DNA of 64,000 nucleotides. Origin: Albizia julibrissin. Taxonomy: Eukaryota > Streptophyta > Magnoliopsida > Fabales > Fabaceae. This document shows, in pieces, positions 25,083 to 37,440 of the stretch (the first letter of the stretch is position 1; each line of letters begins with the position of its first letter). Where the stretch lies: NCBI GenBank assembly GCA_037074505.1, contig CM073483.1, positions 28,879,001 through 28,943,000 on the forward strand. The letters run 5' to 3'. The notes beneath the pieces are model-generated. The model had not been told where the DNA came from and made no database searches. It saw only the letters and a program-made list of their open reading frames with translations. The position numbers were made by a program, and so were the translations under genes.

Positions 25083-28000
25083 CTAAGCAAGAGGGCCTCC
25101 AAATATAGGTCTCATGTAGGCATCATCAAACCTCCTCCAATAATGATGTATGGTGTATACAGGGCTTTCCATTAACATGGAAAGACTTTCCTTTGCACGG
25201 CTGATGTTGGTTTCCGCCGACTCCTCAAAGGATAGCAACGGCAGATTCAAGTCCTCAACTGTAGGATCAGATTCCTGACGGATGATGTTCTTCCTCCTCA
25301 CGCTATGGGGAAGAAGATAACGGATTAGTGGTTTTCTGAGAAAGCCAAACACCTGTAATGAGTTTATTGTATCATCAAATCATCAAATTTCTAATGGTTA
25401 ATAGCAGGGTTTATAATAAAAGCACAGAATTATTTTCAATCCTTAACTTCACTTGACGACTTATGATTGGGGTCAAAATACACTATTATTTGCTGTGAAC
25501 CTCCATTAACAAACGGAGCACATTCCAGATTGATTTTGGATGGTCCAGTTCAGTTTTTTTTCCCTTTTGTTTTAAACAATTTTTTTATCCTAATGGGTAC
25601 ATAATTTAAAATACATAAAATCTTATAATTGGCACTTCTTAAAAAAGTAAATTTATGATTGAAAAAATTGCAGATCAAAAATTTAAATCTGAAATGTCCA
25701 TGAGAGATTTTATATGGTCCAGATTTCACCACAATGATGGGCACACAGCTATGACGAGCACGGTGTGAAGATTCCCTTGTACACACTTCAAGGCTACCTG
25801 GCTTTCATGTAAGGACCCATTAGAGCAGTTAAAAAATATAAATTTGGTCCCCCAAACTATTACACCCATTCAGGCTTAGTTTTAAACTTGAGTTAAAGCA
25901 GTTCATGATACTTCCTTTGATCCTTAATATAAGACATATAATTGATCTTAGTTATAAATACAAGACATAATTATCATATTTGTGAACCTTCTCCTAATTT
26001 ACTTCTATTAATGTTCTCTCAACAATAATCAAAGAGGAGAGAAAAAGAGGGAATTAAAGAGATAACTAAGGTGTCTTAAAAAATGCATGTTATATTAACT
26101 AACTTCCTTAATCAAATTAGGTAAATATGTCTTATTATAACGTCCGGAGAGAGTAGTTAAGAACAAAGGATAACTGAAATAAGAAGGATGGCTCTTGCAG
26201 GAAATCATTTAACTTATCTAAGCTTCTATATCAAGAAGAAGACGTCATCTTTTTTGGCCAAAAGAAGAAGAAAGCATCTGAAGAATTAAATTATACCATG
26301 TTCTTATTCTAGGATTTCTGCTATCACAATTAGATAAATATGCCAACTCACCAGCGTGCTGAAAAGCACAACAATGATAGTGTTGGTGATCATTGTTGCA
26401 TTAACAGGATCAAATGTAACACCAGAATATGTGAACTGCACAAATCAATATATAATGGATGGATTCAGAAACCATTCCCAGGGTTCTGTCGCAGCTATTA
26501 AATTTCTTTTGGGGTTAATGTCTAGAAGATTTAATACATACTTGTTTGAAAGCCAGAGCAATGGAGACTGCACCCCTCATAAGTCCAGCCCACCAAATGA
26601 TTATCTGGAAGTTATAACAACATAAACATGCCAAAAATTTCAAGGAGCATTCCTTTCATCTTTGGATTGTAATTTATCATGTCAAACATGAATGTCAACC
26701 TGATGCCTAAATGTGATTCTTGAGTCTCTAGGAGCACGCCTATTTAAACAATTGGCAAAAGCAGAGAGAGGGAAAACAAAAGCAGCCCGCCCAAGTAATA
26801 TCAGGAAGATTAAGCAACTGTAAATTCCCATCGAACTCCCAAAACTGAAATGAAGAAAGAACTTGAAAGAGTCCACATTGTCAAGGTAAAATGCAGCAAT
26901 GTATCGCACAAGACATTGAAAAAACAATGTGGAAATAAAAAATTTAAGTTCATTTTGTTCAAGTTTCAACTGCAGATATTGTAAACAACAATGGACATAC
27001 TCAACAATGAAGGTGGTGAAAAAACTAAACAATAACTTTTTGGACCTTTATGTACCATTTCAAATATAATTTCAAGTAACTGGAGAAGGTTGAAGCTTGT
27101 GTAGATCTTATAGTCACTGACCATTCACTCATCGTGAGCAATAAATTATAGTTCACAACAGAATATAGGGGTCTTTGTGAATGCGCACAAAGATGATGGA
27201 AACTTCAGCATGCGTGTTATTTAATTATGACTTTTCATAGTTGGACCAAAATCTGCATGCTACTAAACAAACAGTAACCCGTGGATCATAATGCTAATTT
27301 TTAATTTATGGTCTTTATTGAGGATTCGCCTGAACCATTATAACATTTAGTCCTTATAATTTTCTCCCATTTGGGTTTTGTTCCCTATAATTTCAAACCA
27401 TAGGTTTTGGTTCCTCAAGTTTCCTTCTGTCTAAAATGTTAGTCCTTGCAGTTTAATAAGAACCTTAACGGTGTTAAATATGATGATATGGCACTAGAGT
27501 GGTCAATTATGGTGATGTGGCTTGATGATTAGGCAAGCTGATTGAGATTTTACAGCTTACATGGCTAAAAGATAATTTTTTTTTTTTAAAAAAAATACCA
27601 GAATCAGCAAGGGAGAACGCCCTCTTCCACTATTCATTATCATCTTCACAGAGAGAGAACTCCATCAGCCCTCTATTTGCTACAACTGAGATTAGCTTCC
27701 GAGGAACATAGGTGTGACCAACGCCATTGCCTATCATAAACTATCAAACCATTTAATGCAGAATTTTTGTTTTTGGTCAAAGAATTAATGCATGATATAA
27801 ATGATAGTTAATATACTCTCAATGAATTGAAAATAAGCTTATAATTACTAGGAAGAAGGGTGTATAGCAGCTATGGTATTCACAGATGGTGACTGCACAC
27901 GAAGTGTTCCTATTTTTTCATTGACGTCCCAACCCATTCTCTTTCGCAACTTGATAACACTCTTCCAACAACACTCAAGCTTCCGACCTTATCCTTCTTT

Positions 28001-31000
28001 GATTTCACCGGAAATTCGAAAGGATCTCACCGGTGAAGAATAGAGAACCAGAGTCGATTTAAGAGACCAAAAGGTAGGGAATTAAACAAGATAAGAAGGT
28101 AGAAAGGAAAGGGAGAAAAGTTATAAGTGCCTTGGGTTGAGAGAATCAGGTTCTTTGAGATAAAACAAAATGCCAAAATCTTTACAAAGCAAAGGGATAG
28201 AAAGCCAAAAGATGAGAGGAAATACGGAGAACAAAAACGAAAATACGGCGAGAGAACATGAAAGAACTCTGTCATCACAGATTCCAACCACAATTTATTT
28301 TTTGAAATCTTAGGCAACAATTCCATCAGCCCTCTCTTTGCCGCCTCATACATCACAAAATGCACCATTGTGAAAGGCACATTAATCACCATGGTTGTCC
28401 TCTAGCCTCTCAACCTCACATTCCAGTTGTTGTAGAAGATGACTCCCTCCAATCTAGAACAGCCTCCTTCACCTCGTGTTCTCCAGCATCTTCTAGTCTC
28501 CATCAATTTGCGTCTCTGAAGCTCAAAACGTCTCCTCTGGTTCAGAGGTAGAAGATGGTCAACAGTAGCAGTTGTGCCCCAACCAATTGCAGCCCCACTT
28601 CACTCCACATTGTTGAAGAAGGTTGAAGATGATAAACTAAAGTAATGAAAAAAAGACCCCCTTCCAATTTCCTCCCATGGCGGTCTCTCTCTATGAAGAT
28701 GACGATGAATAGTGGAAGATAGTGTTCTCTCTCAGTGATTTATTTTATTTTATTTTATTTTATCACTTAGCCATATAAGCTATATGAATCACATTAAGCT
28801 TGCCTAGTTATCTAGCTACATAAGCATAATTGACAGTGTTAGTGTCATCTCATCATATTTAATATCGTTAAGATCCTTATTAAATTACAGGGACTATCCT
28901 TTTGAATGGAAGGAAACTTGAGGGATTAAACCTATTGTTTGAAACTATAGAAATCAAAACCAAAATAGGGGTAAAGTACAAGGACCAAACATTATATTAA
29001 CCCTATATAGTTTATACAACATCAATTGATGCTTCCCTTCCTATGTCAATGGAAGATGAAGGACAATAGAGTAGCTATATGCTACACTATGCAAAAGAAA
29101 GAAGAAAAATGAACTGTGACATCAAATCAGCCTGATTTTAAGTCGGGTGCCCTCCCAGCTAAGCAGATCTTCCCTCAGACTTTCTTCCCCTCCTTGTGAT
29201 CCCACATTACTCTCACATGACACAAAGTTAGTTACGTTAGAAATCTCTTCATTTAACCTAGGGCCTACTTGATTTCCCTGGACCTTCTGCTTTCTTGAAC
29301 TGATCTAAACCTTCCTTATATTTTGGCCTGGCTTTTGCTTCCTCTTCAGGTGTAGGCCAGGTCCACTTTTCTAATGGCTTCATCAGCATACTGCCAATGT
29401 ACTAAATTACTTGAATAATTTTGGACTCATCCCAGCATTGTATCGCCATGAAAAAAGACTTATGTCATAATCTGATAGATAAGTAGTATTTGAGTTATGT
29501 AAGTGGGAAGTTGCATTATGTAAGCAGTAAATGTCTGCAAGTAAGGTATCGCCCTTGCTTTTGACCATTCACAATGTTACTACAGAAGAAGATCAATTAT
29601 CTCTGGTAAACTTGATAAGATAAACTTGTATAGAATTAAAGATAGGAATAGGACCTTAATTTGGTAATCCTCCACTTCTCCATGTCTAAAGCATCCATGC
29701 CCACATAAAGAAATATAAAGGTTTCTGCAATAAATGACATTGTCGCAAAGACATGCCTGGAGAAGATTGACCAAGTAAAAAATCCAAAACCCCGAACGTG
29801 GAAGCCACCAAATCATGAAAGACAGATTAATCTATACCTGGTTGTGACTCTTGAAGTTTCAGTCACATTATGCCATGCATAGTGTGACATTATTATTCCG
29901 CAGAAGAAAACAGTGAGGATTCCACTGAGTTCTAGAAGCTGCATAAAAAATACAGTGAAGACGGATCATTAAAAAATAACTTATTCAGCGGACAAATAGG
30001 ATGTTAGTATAAGCTGACAAAAACAACTTTGACAAAAACCTTGTCAAGTAAAGCCCCAAAATAACCAGTTACTAATATTATTATTTTTCTGAATCAAACT
30101 CACCAACTAATCTGGTTTACTGATAAACGCTAAGCATAAGTTGAGCCAACTATGGGTTAAGTGAATCCATAACCAGATTAGTTCTATATCAGGCCAATGC
30201 ATGAACTCCTATGTACCTCTGCCAACGTGTAGGATAGGTATGCCATTAAAATCATCAATGCAATTTCACGAACACTTGAATGTCTGCAGGCATATTTAGA
30301 TTCAGAATTTAGATTCAGAATCAGGAAAACTATTTTTGAACTTTGGTGTAACCAATTCAGACCATCTTGATGATTATCTCATCCAGTAGAGTTTTAAAAG
30401 AAGTTACTTGCCTACCAAAGCAGCAGACTTTCAGGACAAATGCTGTGATAAGTCCAGCCTGCAAGAACAAGCATTTGTTTATTAAATGAAATGACATGAA
30501 GAACAAAAGGTAGAATTCAAGAGAAAACCGTGAAGCCATTTTCAAGGTAGAAACTTACAATGAATCCTAGAACAGTGCTTGTGGAGAACAGATACAAGAA
30601 ATCTCCAATGACATGGAGTGCCCTACCATTAACTTTTGAAGCATTAAGCTTCTGCACCGCATTGAAGAGAACAACTGACGTAGCATCATTTACCACTCCT
30701 TCCCCAAAGACCAGGCTGTATAATAAAGGAGTTTCATCTTGATGGAGAATCTACCATGCATAAAGTGTGATAAATTAACAAGCATGTAAATATGTGAAAC
30801 AAAAGGAGAATAATTTAGCAATCTAACCAACCTGCAAGGTACAAACTGTATCTGTTGAAGAGAAAATCGTTCCTATAGCTGAATTAAAAGAAATCTAATC
30901 ACCATGCAAATCTGATATATGTTGACCATGTTAGATTAAGATCTACATTTCTATGTAACATCCAGAAGATACTAGAAACCTCACCAAGATAATCTTGCAT

Positions 31001-32550
31001 AGTCAGACCAGTAAAGTTTAACTTGGGAAATAGCCACCAGCTTCCTAGGTAAAGGACCAAATGCAAAAACTTGATGATTTTCTTTCATTGGTCAATAAGA
31101 GTTCTAGTTAAATCCATGTAAACTTCAAAAGGAAAATATTAGAGATAATGATCTACCAGATACAATAATAGATGCTGATACAAAAACACCGATCACCCCA
31201 AATAGCATGATAGTTAAGAAGTTGTGGAAGAACTGTTTCTTCTTGACCTGAAATCTGTCATAAAGAAGATGTGACTCAGAACAGTAAAAAATTTTGTCAC
31301 CAGTTGCTTGAAGACTTGTGATCCAGTAAAAGACATAGGTTCTTACCCAGCATTGAATATAATGGGTGGCAGAAGATATATGAAGAACAGTTCCTCGTCG
31401 AATGTAAGGATGCGAGAACTCTTCCCCTTGGTGATGAACAAGAGTATCATTCCAGCAATACATCCCTACCCAAAGAGAAGGTCAGTGGCATTAAATATGT
31501 CAAATCTCTACCCAAGGAACTAAATATATGTATCAGTCAGATTAATTATCATTTTATAGTCTCAAACCTGATCAAATTATCCGAACAGAGTAATGGCTTG
31601 TTTTGTGGGGAAAAAAGTATCGATTGCACAATGGAATAAAAGATAGAAAAAAACTCCTAAATGCTGATGGAACTTGTTATTGTAAGCTAAATCGGGTAAA
31701 GACACTATAAACATTGTCATTAATCGTCCTGAAATTTTAACAATGTCATGTGATTAACCTAGAATGCAATATACAGAAACAGCATAACTTCACACTTTTG
31801 GCAAAACAAAGAAATTACACAACTTAACTACCATTCATATAAACTTTATCAGATTCCTTTAATACCGATAAAATAAAGATTTTTAGGTAGCTATAAAGGG
31901 ATCATGATTACCTTTAAGTGTCCATGTGCAGCCATGTAAAATATAAACGGTGATGTCGAATAGGAAGCTTTCTTTACAAAGGCCCAAATCTCAAATAAAG
32001 GTTTAGAACAAACGAAAAAAAGGAAAAGCAAACGAAAAGTTTGACACCCATCCTTCATTATAACTGAAATCGTCTCGCAGACTAGCTCTTCTCATTCACG
32101 CTACTCGTGGCAGGTGGAACGAATGGGGAGTAAAAGAAGAGATAATTAAAAGCAAAAATTCGATTCATCTTTCCAAATATCCAATGAAAGTTACAAGAAA
32201 TTGAATGTACGTCTTAAGCATTTGTCCTTCGTAGTGTTCAATTCAAACTTACCAAAGGAAAAACGGCCAAAAATTCTAACAACAGCACTGAGGAAATGAA
32301 ATACTTGGCACACAGAAGATCATATTATACAATAAAGCGATAAATAATCAAAGGAGAGAAGCAAATGTGTGATTACAACTAGAATGGCGACAATGGATTC
32401 ATTAACCCAACGGTTTTCTTCGAGCAAGTGACCGATGAGCAAGCAGAGGCACAAAACCGCCACGAAGAGCGAAATGGGTATCACCTGTGCGTGATCATGA
32501 GCCAAATTCTTCACAGCGTCCGGTATCCAATTCAGCATCGCCATAATCAT
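25083..32550 (-). CDS. NHX4: Vacuolar-type Na+,K+/H+ antiporter, class-I NHX (NHX4-like)
   Basis: Fourteen exons were joined on the minus strand: 32550-32377, 31465-31347, 31254-31157, 31044-30985, 30878-30832, 30750-30559, 30458-30412, 30283-30217, 29938-29838, 29756-29655, 26844-26700, 26604-26542, 26435-26352, 25352-25083. All phases fit and give 522 residues, normal for the family. Visible marks: LIGHLLEENRW (39-49), the amiloride-site motif LFFIYLLPPI (84-93), FSSTDTV with D160, GEGVVNDATS with N187-D188 in the ion-binding core, FFCGIIMSHY, IIWWAGLMRGAVS, and the C-terminal FDDAYMRPIFGGP. Class-I NHX proteins exchange cytosolic Na+ or K+ for H+ across the tonoplast, serving salt tolerance, K+ storage and pH control. 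Start: the first ATG after an in-frame GTG; ATGs at codons 3 and 5 are alternatives. Intron 7 is GC-AG; introns 10 and 13 hold TEs. No inactivating change was seen. The NHX4 assignment rests on remembered family sequence, so the exact orthologue is less sure than the family. Confidence 0.93.
25911..26153. mobile_element. Stowaway-like MITE in NHX intron 13
   Basis: Terminal inverted repeats CTTCCTTTGATCCTTAATAT and, reversed from the right end, CTCTCTCCGGACGTTATAAT share the 'TAAGACATAT' word typical of Stowaway MITEs. TA dinucleotides flank it (25909-25910, 26154-26155), the usual Tc1/mariner duplication. About 243 bp, no coding. Confidence 0.75.
27332..29003. mobile_element. Pack-MULE-like element in NHX intron 10
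   Basis: Two long inverted arms, about 27332-27660 and 28680-29003, match over roughly 310-330 bp (shared words include CCTCAAGTTTCCTTC and CTTCCACTATTCAT). The outer end GGGTTAATATAATGTTTGGTCC is typical of Mutator-like elements. The interior carries a mitoferrin-like fragment. A 9-bp TSD could not be confirmed, so the end points are approximate to a few bases. The element is removed with the 2.8-kb intron, so the antiporter is not disrupted. Confidence 0.75.
28303..28401 (-). pseudogene. Captured fragment of a mitoferrin-type mitochondrial carrier gene
   Basis: The minus-strand translation reads RTTM followed by VINVPFTMVHFVMYEAAKRG and LMELLPKIS. This corresponds to the RTT-V-MNAPFTAVHF-TYEA-KRGL region of plant mitoferrin-like members of the mitochondrial carrier family. 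A stop codon stands just before RTT, and family similarity is lost after about 30 residues, so it is a fragment and not a gene. A weaker upstream match (EGVIFY against EG-GAFY) suggests a slightly larger original capture. A 20-bp echo of the KRGLME part lies near 27661. It sits on the NHX template strand in the same sense as NHX. Confidence 0.75.
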
Positions 32551-32570
32551 TCCTCTGCTCTCACACTCAT
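32547..32570 (-). promoter_or_regulatory. Short upstream ORF overlapping the NHX start codon
   Basis: An out-of-frame ATG at 32570 opens a seven-codon frame ending in TGA at 32549-32547. The stop overlaps the main start as ATGA (main ATG 32550-32548). It could lower initiation at the first NHX ATG or favour reinitiation at the ATGs of codons 3 and 5. It matters only if the transcript begins upstream of 32570, which is likely but not shown. Confidence 0.6.
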
Positions 32571-32808
32571 TCACCGCTCGTGGATCGAACTTCGAAATGT
32601 ATCGTCCTGCCTAATTTCGTTCCTTTGTAATGATGATCCGTGTAAACTGAATTTCATCGATAATATAAGAATTTTTTTTGGGACGCAGCCACCCCTAAAC
32701 CTTTAATATAATATATACTTACATAATCAAATTAAATTAATTAATATTATATGTATTTTAAATTAATTAATATAAAATATTTTTTTAAAATATCCTAATC
32801 ACTTTTTA

Positions 32809-33425
32809 GGGCCTATTTGATTCAAAGGGAGGGGAGGGAACGAGGGAGAATGGATAAGAAGTCACCTTGTTTGGTTTGATTGGTGGAAAGGGAGGGGAGA
32901 TAATAACTAATTTATCATTTTACCCTTATATGTTAACTTACATTTTTTATGCTTATATAAATAATTTAAATTAATTTTTTTAAATAAAATTTATTTAAAT
33001 TACTTTACATCTCAATATAAACCAAATAAATTATCAAAATTCAAATTTGTTTTATCAAGTGGACACAAATTTATTTTAACTCACACGGTTTGAATTACTA
33101 AAATAATTATTGGTAAAAAAAATGAGATTATAATTTTGTACAAAAGAAGCATCATAGAAGCTGTGAGAGACGATGTCAGAACTTTGTGAGTGCGTGTTTT
33201 TATTTTTTACTCTAGGATATTACTGGAAATATGAAAAAGTTTTAAAGGCAAAATAGTCAAATTTTTGCTTCCCTCCAAATCTCCCCAATTTGGAGGAAAC
33301 AAAATGGAGGGGACGGGAGGGATTTAGAGCCCCTCATGTGGCTCTACTTCCGTCCAACTTTTCATACCAAACAAGGGAATTGGCTCATTTTTATCCCCTC
33401 TCCTCCCCTCCAACCAAACAGACCC
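32809..33425. mobile_element. Tourist-like (PIF/Harbinger) MITE upstream of NHX
   Basis: The ends are GGGCCTATTTGATTCAAAGG and, read in reverse, GGGTCTGTTTGGTTGGAGGG. A perfect TTA duplication flanks it (32806-32808, 33426-33428), as expected for PIF/Harbinger. Its inner edge lies about 260 bp before the NHX start codon, so it forms part of the NHX upstream region. About 617 bp; no coding. Confidence 0.88.
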
Positions 33426-33656
33426 TTATTAATTTTGTCATTTTCTCTCCTCTTTAATTATTATTGAAAGAATATTAATAAGAATAAATTAAGAAAAGAT
33501 TGACAAATATAAAAAAACATTTCATACATTTAGGATTAATATCAACTTCCTAAATATATCACGCACTTAAAACCTGGAGGGTACTATTTTTAATCTTTTT
33601 CCTTAAAATTTATTTTTTAAGTCAGTCTTTTTCATGGTTTTGTTTGTTTGTTTTTA

Positions 33657-33905
33657 TGTTATTAAACTCGGACTAGACCGGTCGGTTTGACCCAAAAACC
33701 GATAAACAGTCTGATTTGGGATAGTGACCCAGTATTTTTTTTATAAAAATCAATTTTTTTAATTTTTTTCTTTATAATTTCATATTAATAAACTTGAAAT
33801 CTCCATTTTCTCATCGGTTTGGTCTCAAATTAGATCAGATCTAACTCATTAACCCTTAACTCAATACTCTTACCAATTCAAAAACTGATTCTAGTTTAAT
33901 AACCT
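33657..33905. mobile_element. CCGGT-rich MITE, hAT-like
   Basis: The ends GTTATTAAACTCGGACTAGA and, reversed, GGTTATTAAACTAGAATCAG form short inverted repeats, and the middle (CCGGTCGGTTTGACCC, then T-rich, then CGGTTTGGTCTCA) matches in order the hAT MITE at 39789-40066. The TSD is unclear. Confidence 0.55.
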
Positions 33906-35045
33906 AGATTTGTTCATGAAAAAAGTATTTACAAAATTTGCTTTTGTATCTTCCTCTGGAACGACTCCCGAGCTCTCTTTTCCGGCACTACTCCCTAAGA
34001 GCTTTCTGGATTAATTCACTTACATTTTTATTTTTCAAATTTATGGTATTTTTTAGAAACTCTTCCTATTAATTATATATATCAAAACAATTTTATATTA
34101 AGTAAGTAATTTCAATACAAATAATTAAAATAGTAAGAATCCAACAAACTATTTATAAATATTTAATTTAATTAATTTTCTTTATATTTATAAATTAGTT
34201 ATATGGAACATGTGAAAAAAAATGGGACAATTCTTGTACACTCTCATAAGTGTTAGGATATTTCTTCTCTGGTCCTTTTCCAAAAATTATATTTTTATTA
34301 ATTAATTTTTAATTTTTAATCTGTGCTATGATTTAAAATATCATAATTAAATTTTCATAATTTTAATAATTTTAATTTCATCTTTATTACTTTTTATCAA
34401 TATTTTCTTATATATGTGACTTAATTGTAGTTTATTCGTAACTATTACAAATTATATTCTCGAGTTTTATTAATAAAATCTAAATAGTATTTCTGAAATT
34501 TTTACAATATATAGAGAAATTTGAAAATTATATAAAACTCAAATTACAAAATCTTATCAAATTAAATTCAAATTAGGTGAGCTAAAACTACGCACACATA
34601 TTTAATGCAACATGATTCAACCTTCCAATTTTAATGAATTTAGTTTATATAAAGCATTTTAATTTAAAATGTTAAATTATGTCATTTATTTTGTTTGTGA
34701 TTTTGTTCATATCATGTGCTCAGCGAGTACGGATCAAAGACTTGTCATTTTGTGGATTATGTATATGGTGTTGTGTTGTGACGCAGACTGGGAAGCGACA
34801 TGTCAAAGCAGTGATCTCTTATATGACGCGCGTTGATGACGGCAAATGTGACTTTAGCGCCAATTTAAAAGAGTGATTAGAGTCTTCAAAATCAGCTTTT
34901 TAATCTTAATTTATAGTATATGATATAAGTATGTGAGATGAGTATTGTATCAACTTACGTACATAAGCACTTATAACTATATTTGGAATGACTTTTAGAG
35001 CCACAAAAGTGTTTATGAGTACTTATGAACGTAAATCGAGACAAC
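33906..35045. other. AT-rich gene-free interval
   Basis: Very AT-rich, no recognisable coding, no bounded element. The frame at 34679-34876 has no known domain. Confidence 0.5.
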
Positions 35046-35329
35046 TGTTAGATATGATTAATTTTGATGATGACAAATGTAGATGCCAAATATTAAGAGT
35101 AAGAAGTTTGTATAATATACTTATGTGTTACATTGACTAACTACTATATATTTAATGTTATATATCTTGTAGATTAGTCAAGTAATGAAAGAAAGAGATT
35201 GAGAAATGAAGAACTTGTAAGAATTAATGAAGAATATGAAGATTCAAGTTCTTTTGGTACTGTAGCAGCGGTACTGTAGCATACGTACTGTAGCGTATTT
35301 GGCACTGTAGCACTGTAGCACACAAGTGA

Positions 35330-36870
35330 TTTTAACAATCACTCAAGTGATATTTCAGAATCACTCGAGTGATTCTGCAAACAGTGAAAATCACTTAGAG
35401 TGATTCACTGTTTCAACAAGTAATGCACTGTAGCGGCAAGTCTCTGTTTTTCATCAAGCTGAGTAAGGTCTGGTTATTCAATCATATCTTTCAAAATACA
35501 ACTCTGATTGAGACGAAACCAGTTGCATATGAAAATAGACATCCAATGCGTCATTTGGACACTAGAACCAACATCAAAGAATCTTAGATGAAGGAGATAT
35601 AAATGTTGCAAGTTGAAACTCAAATCAGCATCATCTTCCAAAACAGCTTCGATATTTTGGCCATAACTCTCAAACCAAAGATCTTGTTGAGCTGCAACTA
35701 GTGCCATATGAAACTAGAAGTAAAGATATTTCCATTGATATATAATAAGCCAATTTTGGAGTTATATTTGAAGAGCTATGTCATCTGGAAGTTGACCCAT
35801 GTTTGCTGTAGAATTGGAAGTGGAGCTACAAGTTCAAGTGATCTGAACAGAGAGCACCCGAGTGATTTTCATAATCATTCGAGTGATCAGGAAGATCACT
35901 CGAGTAATCAGGAAGATCACTCGAGTAATCATTAATAATCACTTGAGTGAAATGCATCAGATGGCAAATCACTCGAGTGGCACCAGAATCACTGCAAGAA
36001 AAATTCATTGTTTGCAAATTCACTTCCAGTGATATGGAATTCACTCGAGTGATATGAGATTTTTCAGAATCACTTCCAGTGCACGACAATATCACTTCCA
36101 GAAAAATTGACTATTTCGAATTTCACTTTCAGTGATATGGAATTCACTCGAGTGATATGTGAATCTCTCAGAATCACTTCAATGCAAGCCAAATCACTTT
36201 CAGGGAATTTCACTATACACAAAATCACTTCCAATGATCTGAAATTCACTCGAGTGATATGATGATTTTTGACAGAAGAAGCCTGAACGCACTACCAGAG
36301 AATTCCAACTGAATCAGTATTGCTTCCAGTGAATCTCTATCAGGTCGAATGATTTACTTGTTTCTTGAAATCACTTTCTGTCGAGTGATATGCCAATTTC
36401 TCAGTATCACTTCCGGTGAACTTCAAATCACTGCCAGAGAATATGAACATGAACATGAACCAGATTACCTCAGTACACCTCCAGCGTCTCTTAATCACTT
36501 CAAGTCAAAACAACTACATTCATGTGATATGGTTCATCACCGCCAGTGGATTACAATGCACTCAATTGATATGCTTACTCTTACAAAGTCACTACCAGCG
36601 AAATGCTTATACAGTCGCGTGATTTATCATTTTATCAAAATCACCTCTAGTGAAATGACATCGCACTTGAGTGATTCTTATGTTTCAGGATTTCACACCC
36701 AATGAATTAGAAGTTAACTCAAATGATTCATTGTTTTTATCAGAAGCACCTCCAGAAGATGTCTGAACATTCCAAGTGAAGTACACCGAGTTGAAGAATT
36801 TACTCGAAGGATTTCATGGTGTACTCAGCTAATGTAGATCACTTCCAGTGAAGTAGTTATCGACTCGAGT
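35330..36870. repeat. Palindrome array of LTR copy 3
   Basis: It contains TCACTCGAGTGA, TCACTTCCAGTGA and many mutated variants. It is longer than the array of copy 1 and contains a short tandem run of GATCACTCGAGTAATCAGGA units at 35885-35935. Confidence 0.85.
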
Positions 36871-37440
36871 GATATTTAAAAGATTCTCTAACGGCTATTT
36901 TCTGTTAGTGCATTACAAGTATTCCACTACAGTTCACATGGCAAGCAACCGACCAATATTCAACAATAATAAATTATGGGCAACAAGAGTATTCAAACCG
37001 GTTCAACAAAATAGAAAGAAAGCAACGCTGAAACATTTTTCAGAGCACGATTAACGAAAAGTGTTAAAGTATCTGTCAAAGCATACGATGGGTTTCAACG
37101 GGAAAATATATTTGAATACTTCAATGGCTCTCAACATTTCCTATATAAACCAAGGCATCCAAAAAGAAGACATGGGATATTACAGCGAACAGACACACGA
37201 GCGACCAGAACCCAACTATGTCAATATGCTGATATCATAAGTCTTTTGCCTCACATACTCTCTGTTTTTATCAGTTTACAATATCATGTATAATTGAGAG
37301 TGAGAATATTTGTATTGTACTTCAGTGACATTTATCCACTCTGTGAGAGAGCTTGTAAACACTTCATCTGTATTTCAAAAGTGTTCTCAAGGTAGAGGGA
37401 CCTTGAGAGGATTGATTACCTTACGGGGGAAGTTGTAGAG

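Noticed and set aside
26356..26625. Plus-strand frame of 89 codons with a hydrophobic start
   Set aside because: It lies over NHX exons 12 and 13 on the opposite strand and is explained by them.
27323..27331. 9-bp TSD for the Pack-MULE-like element
   Set aside because: The left flank gattcgcct does not match the right flank tatatagtt; the element call rests on its arms and content only.
32572..32574. GTG as the NHX start
   Set aside because: A plant nuclear gene should start at ATG; the in-frame ATG at 32550 is the first available.
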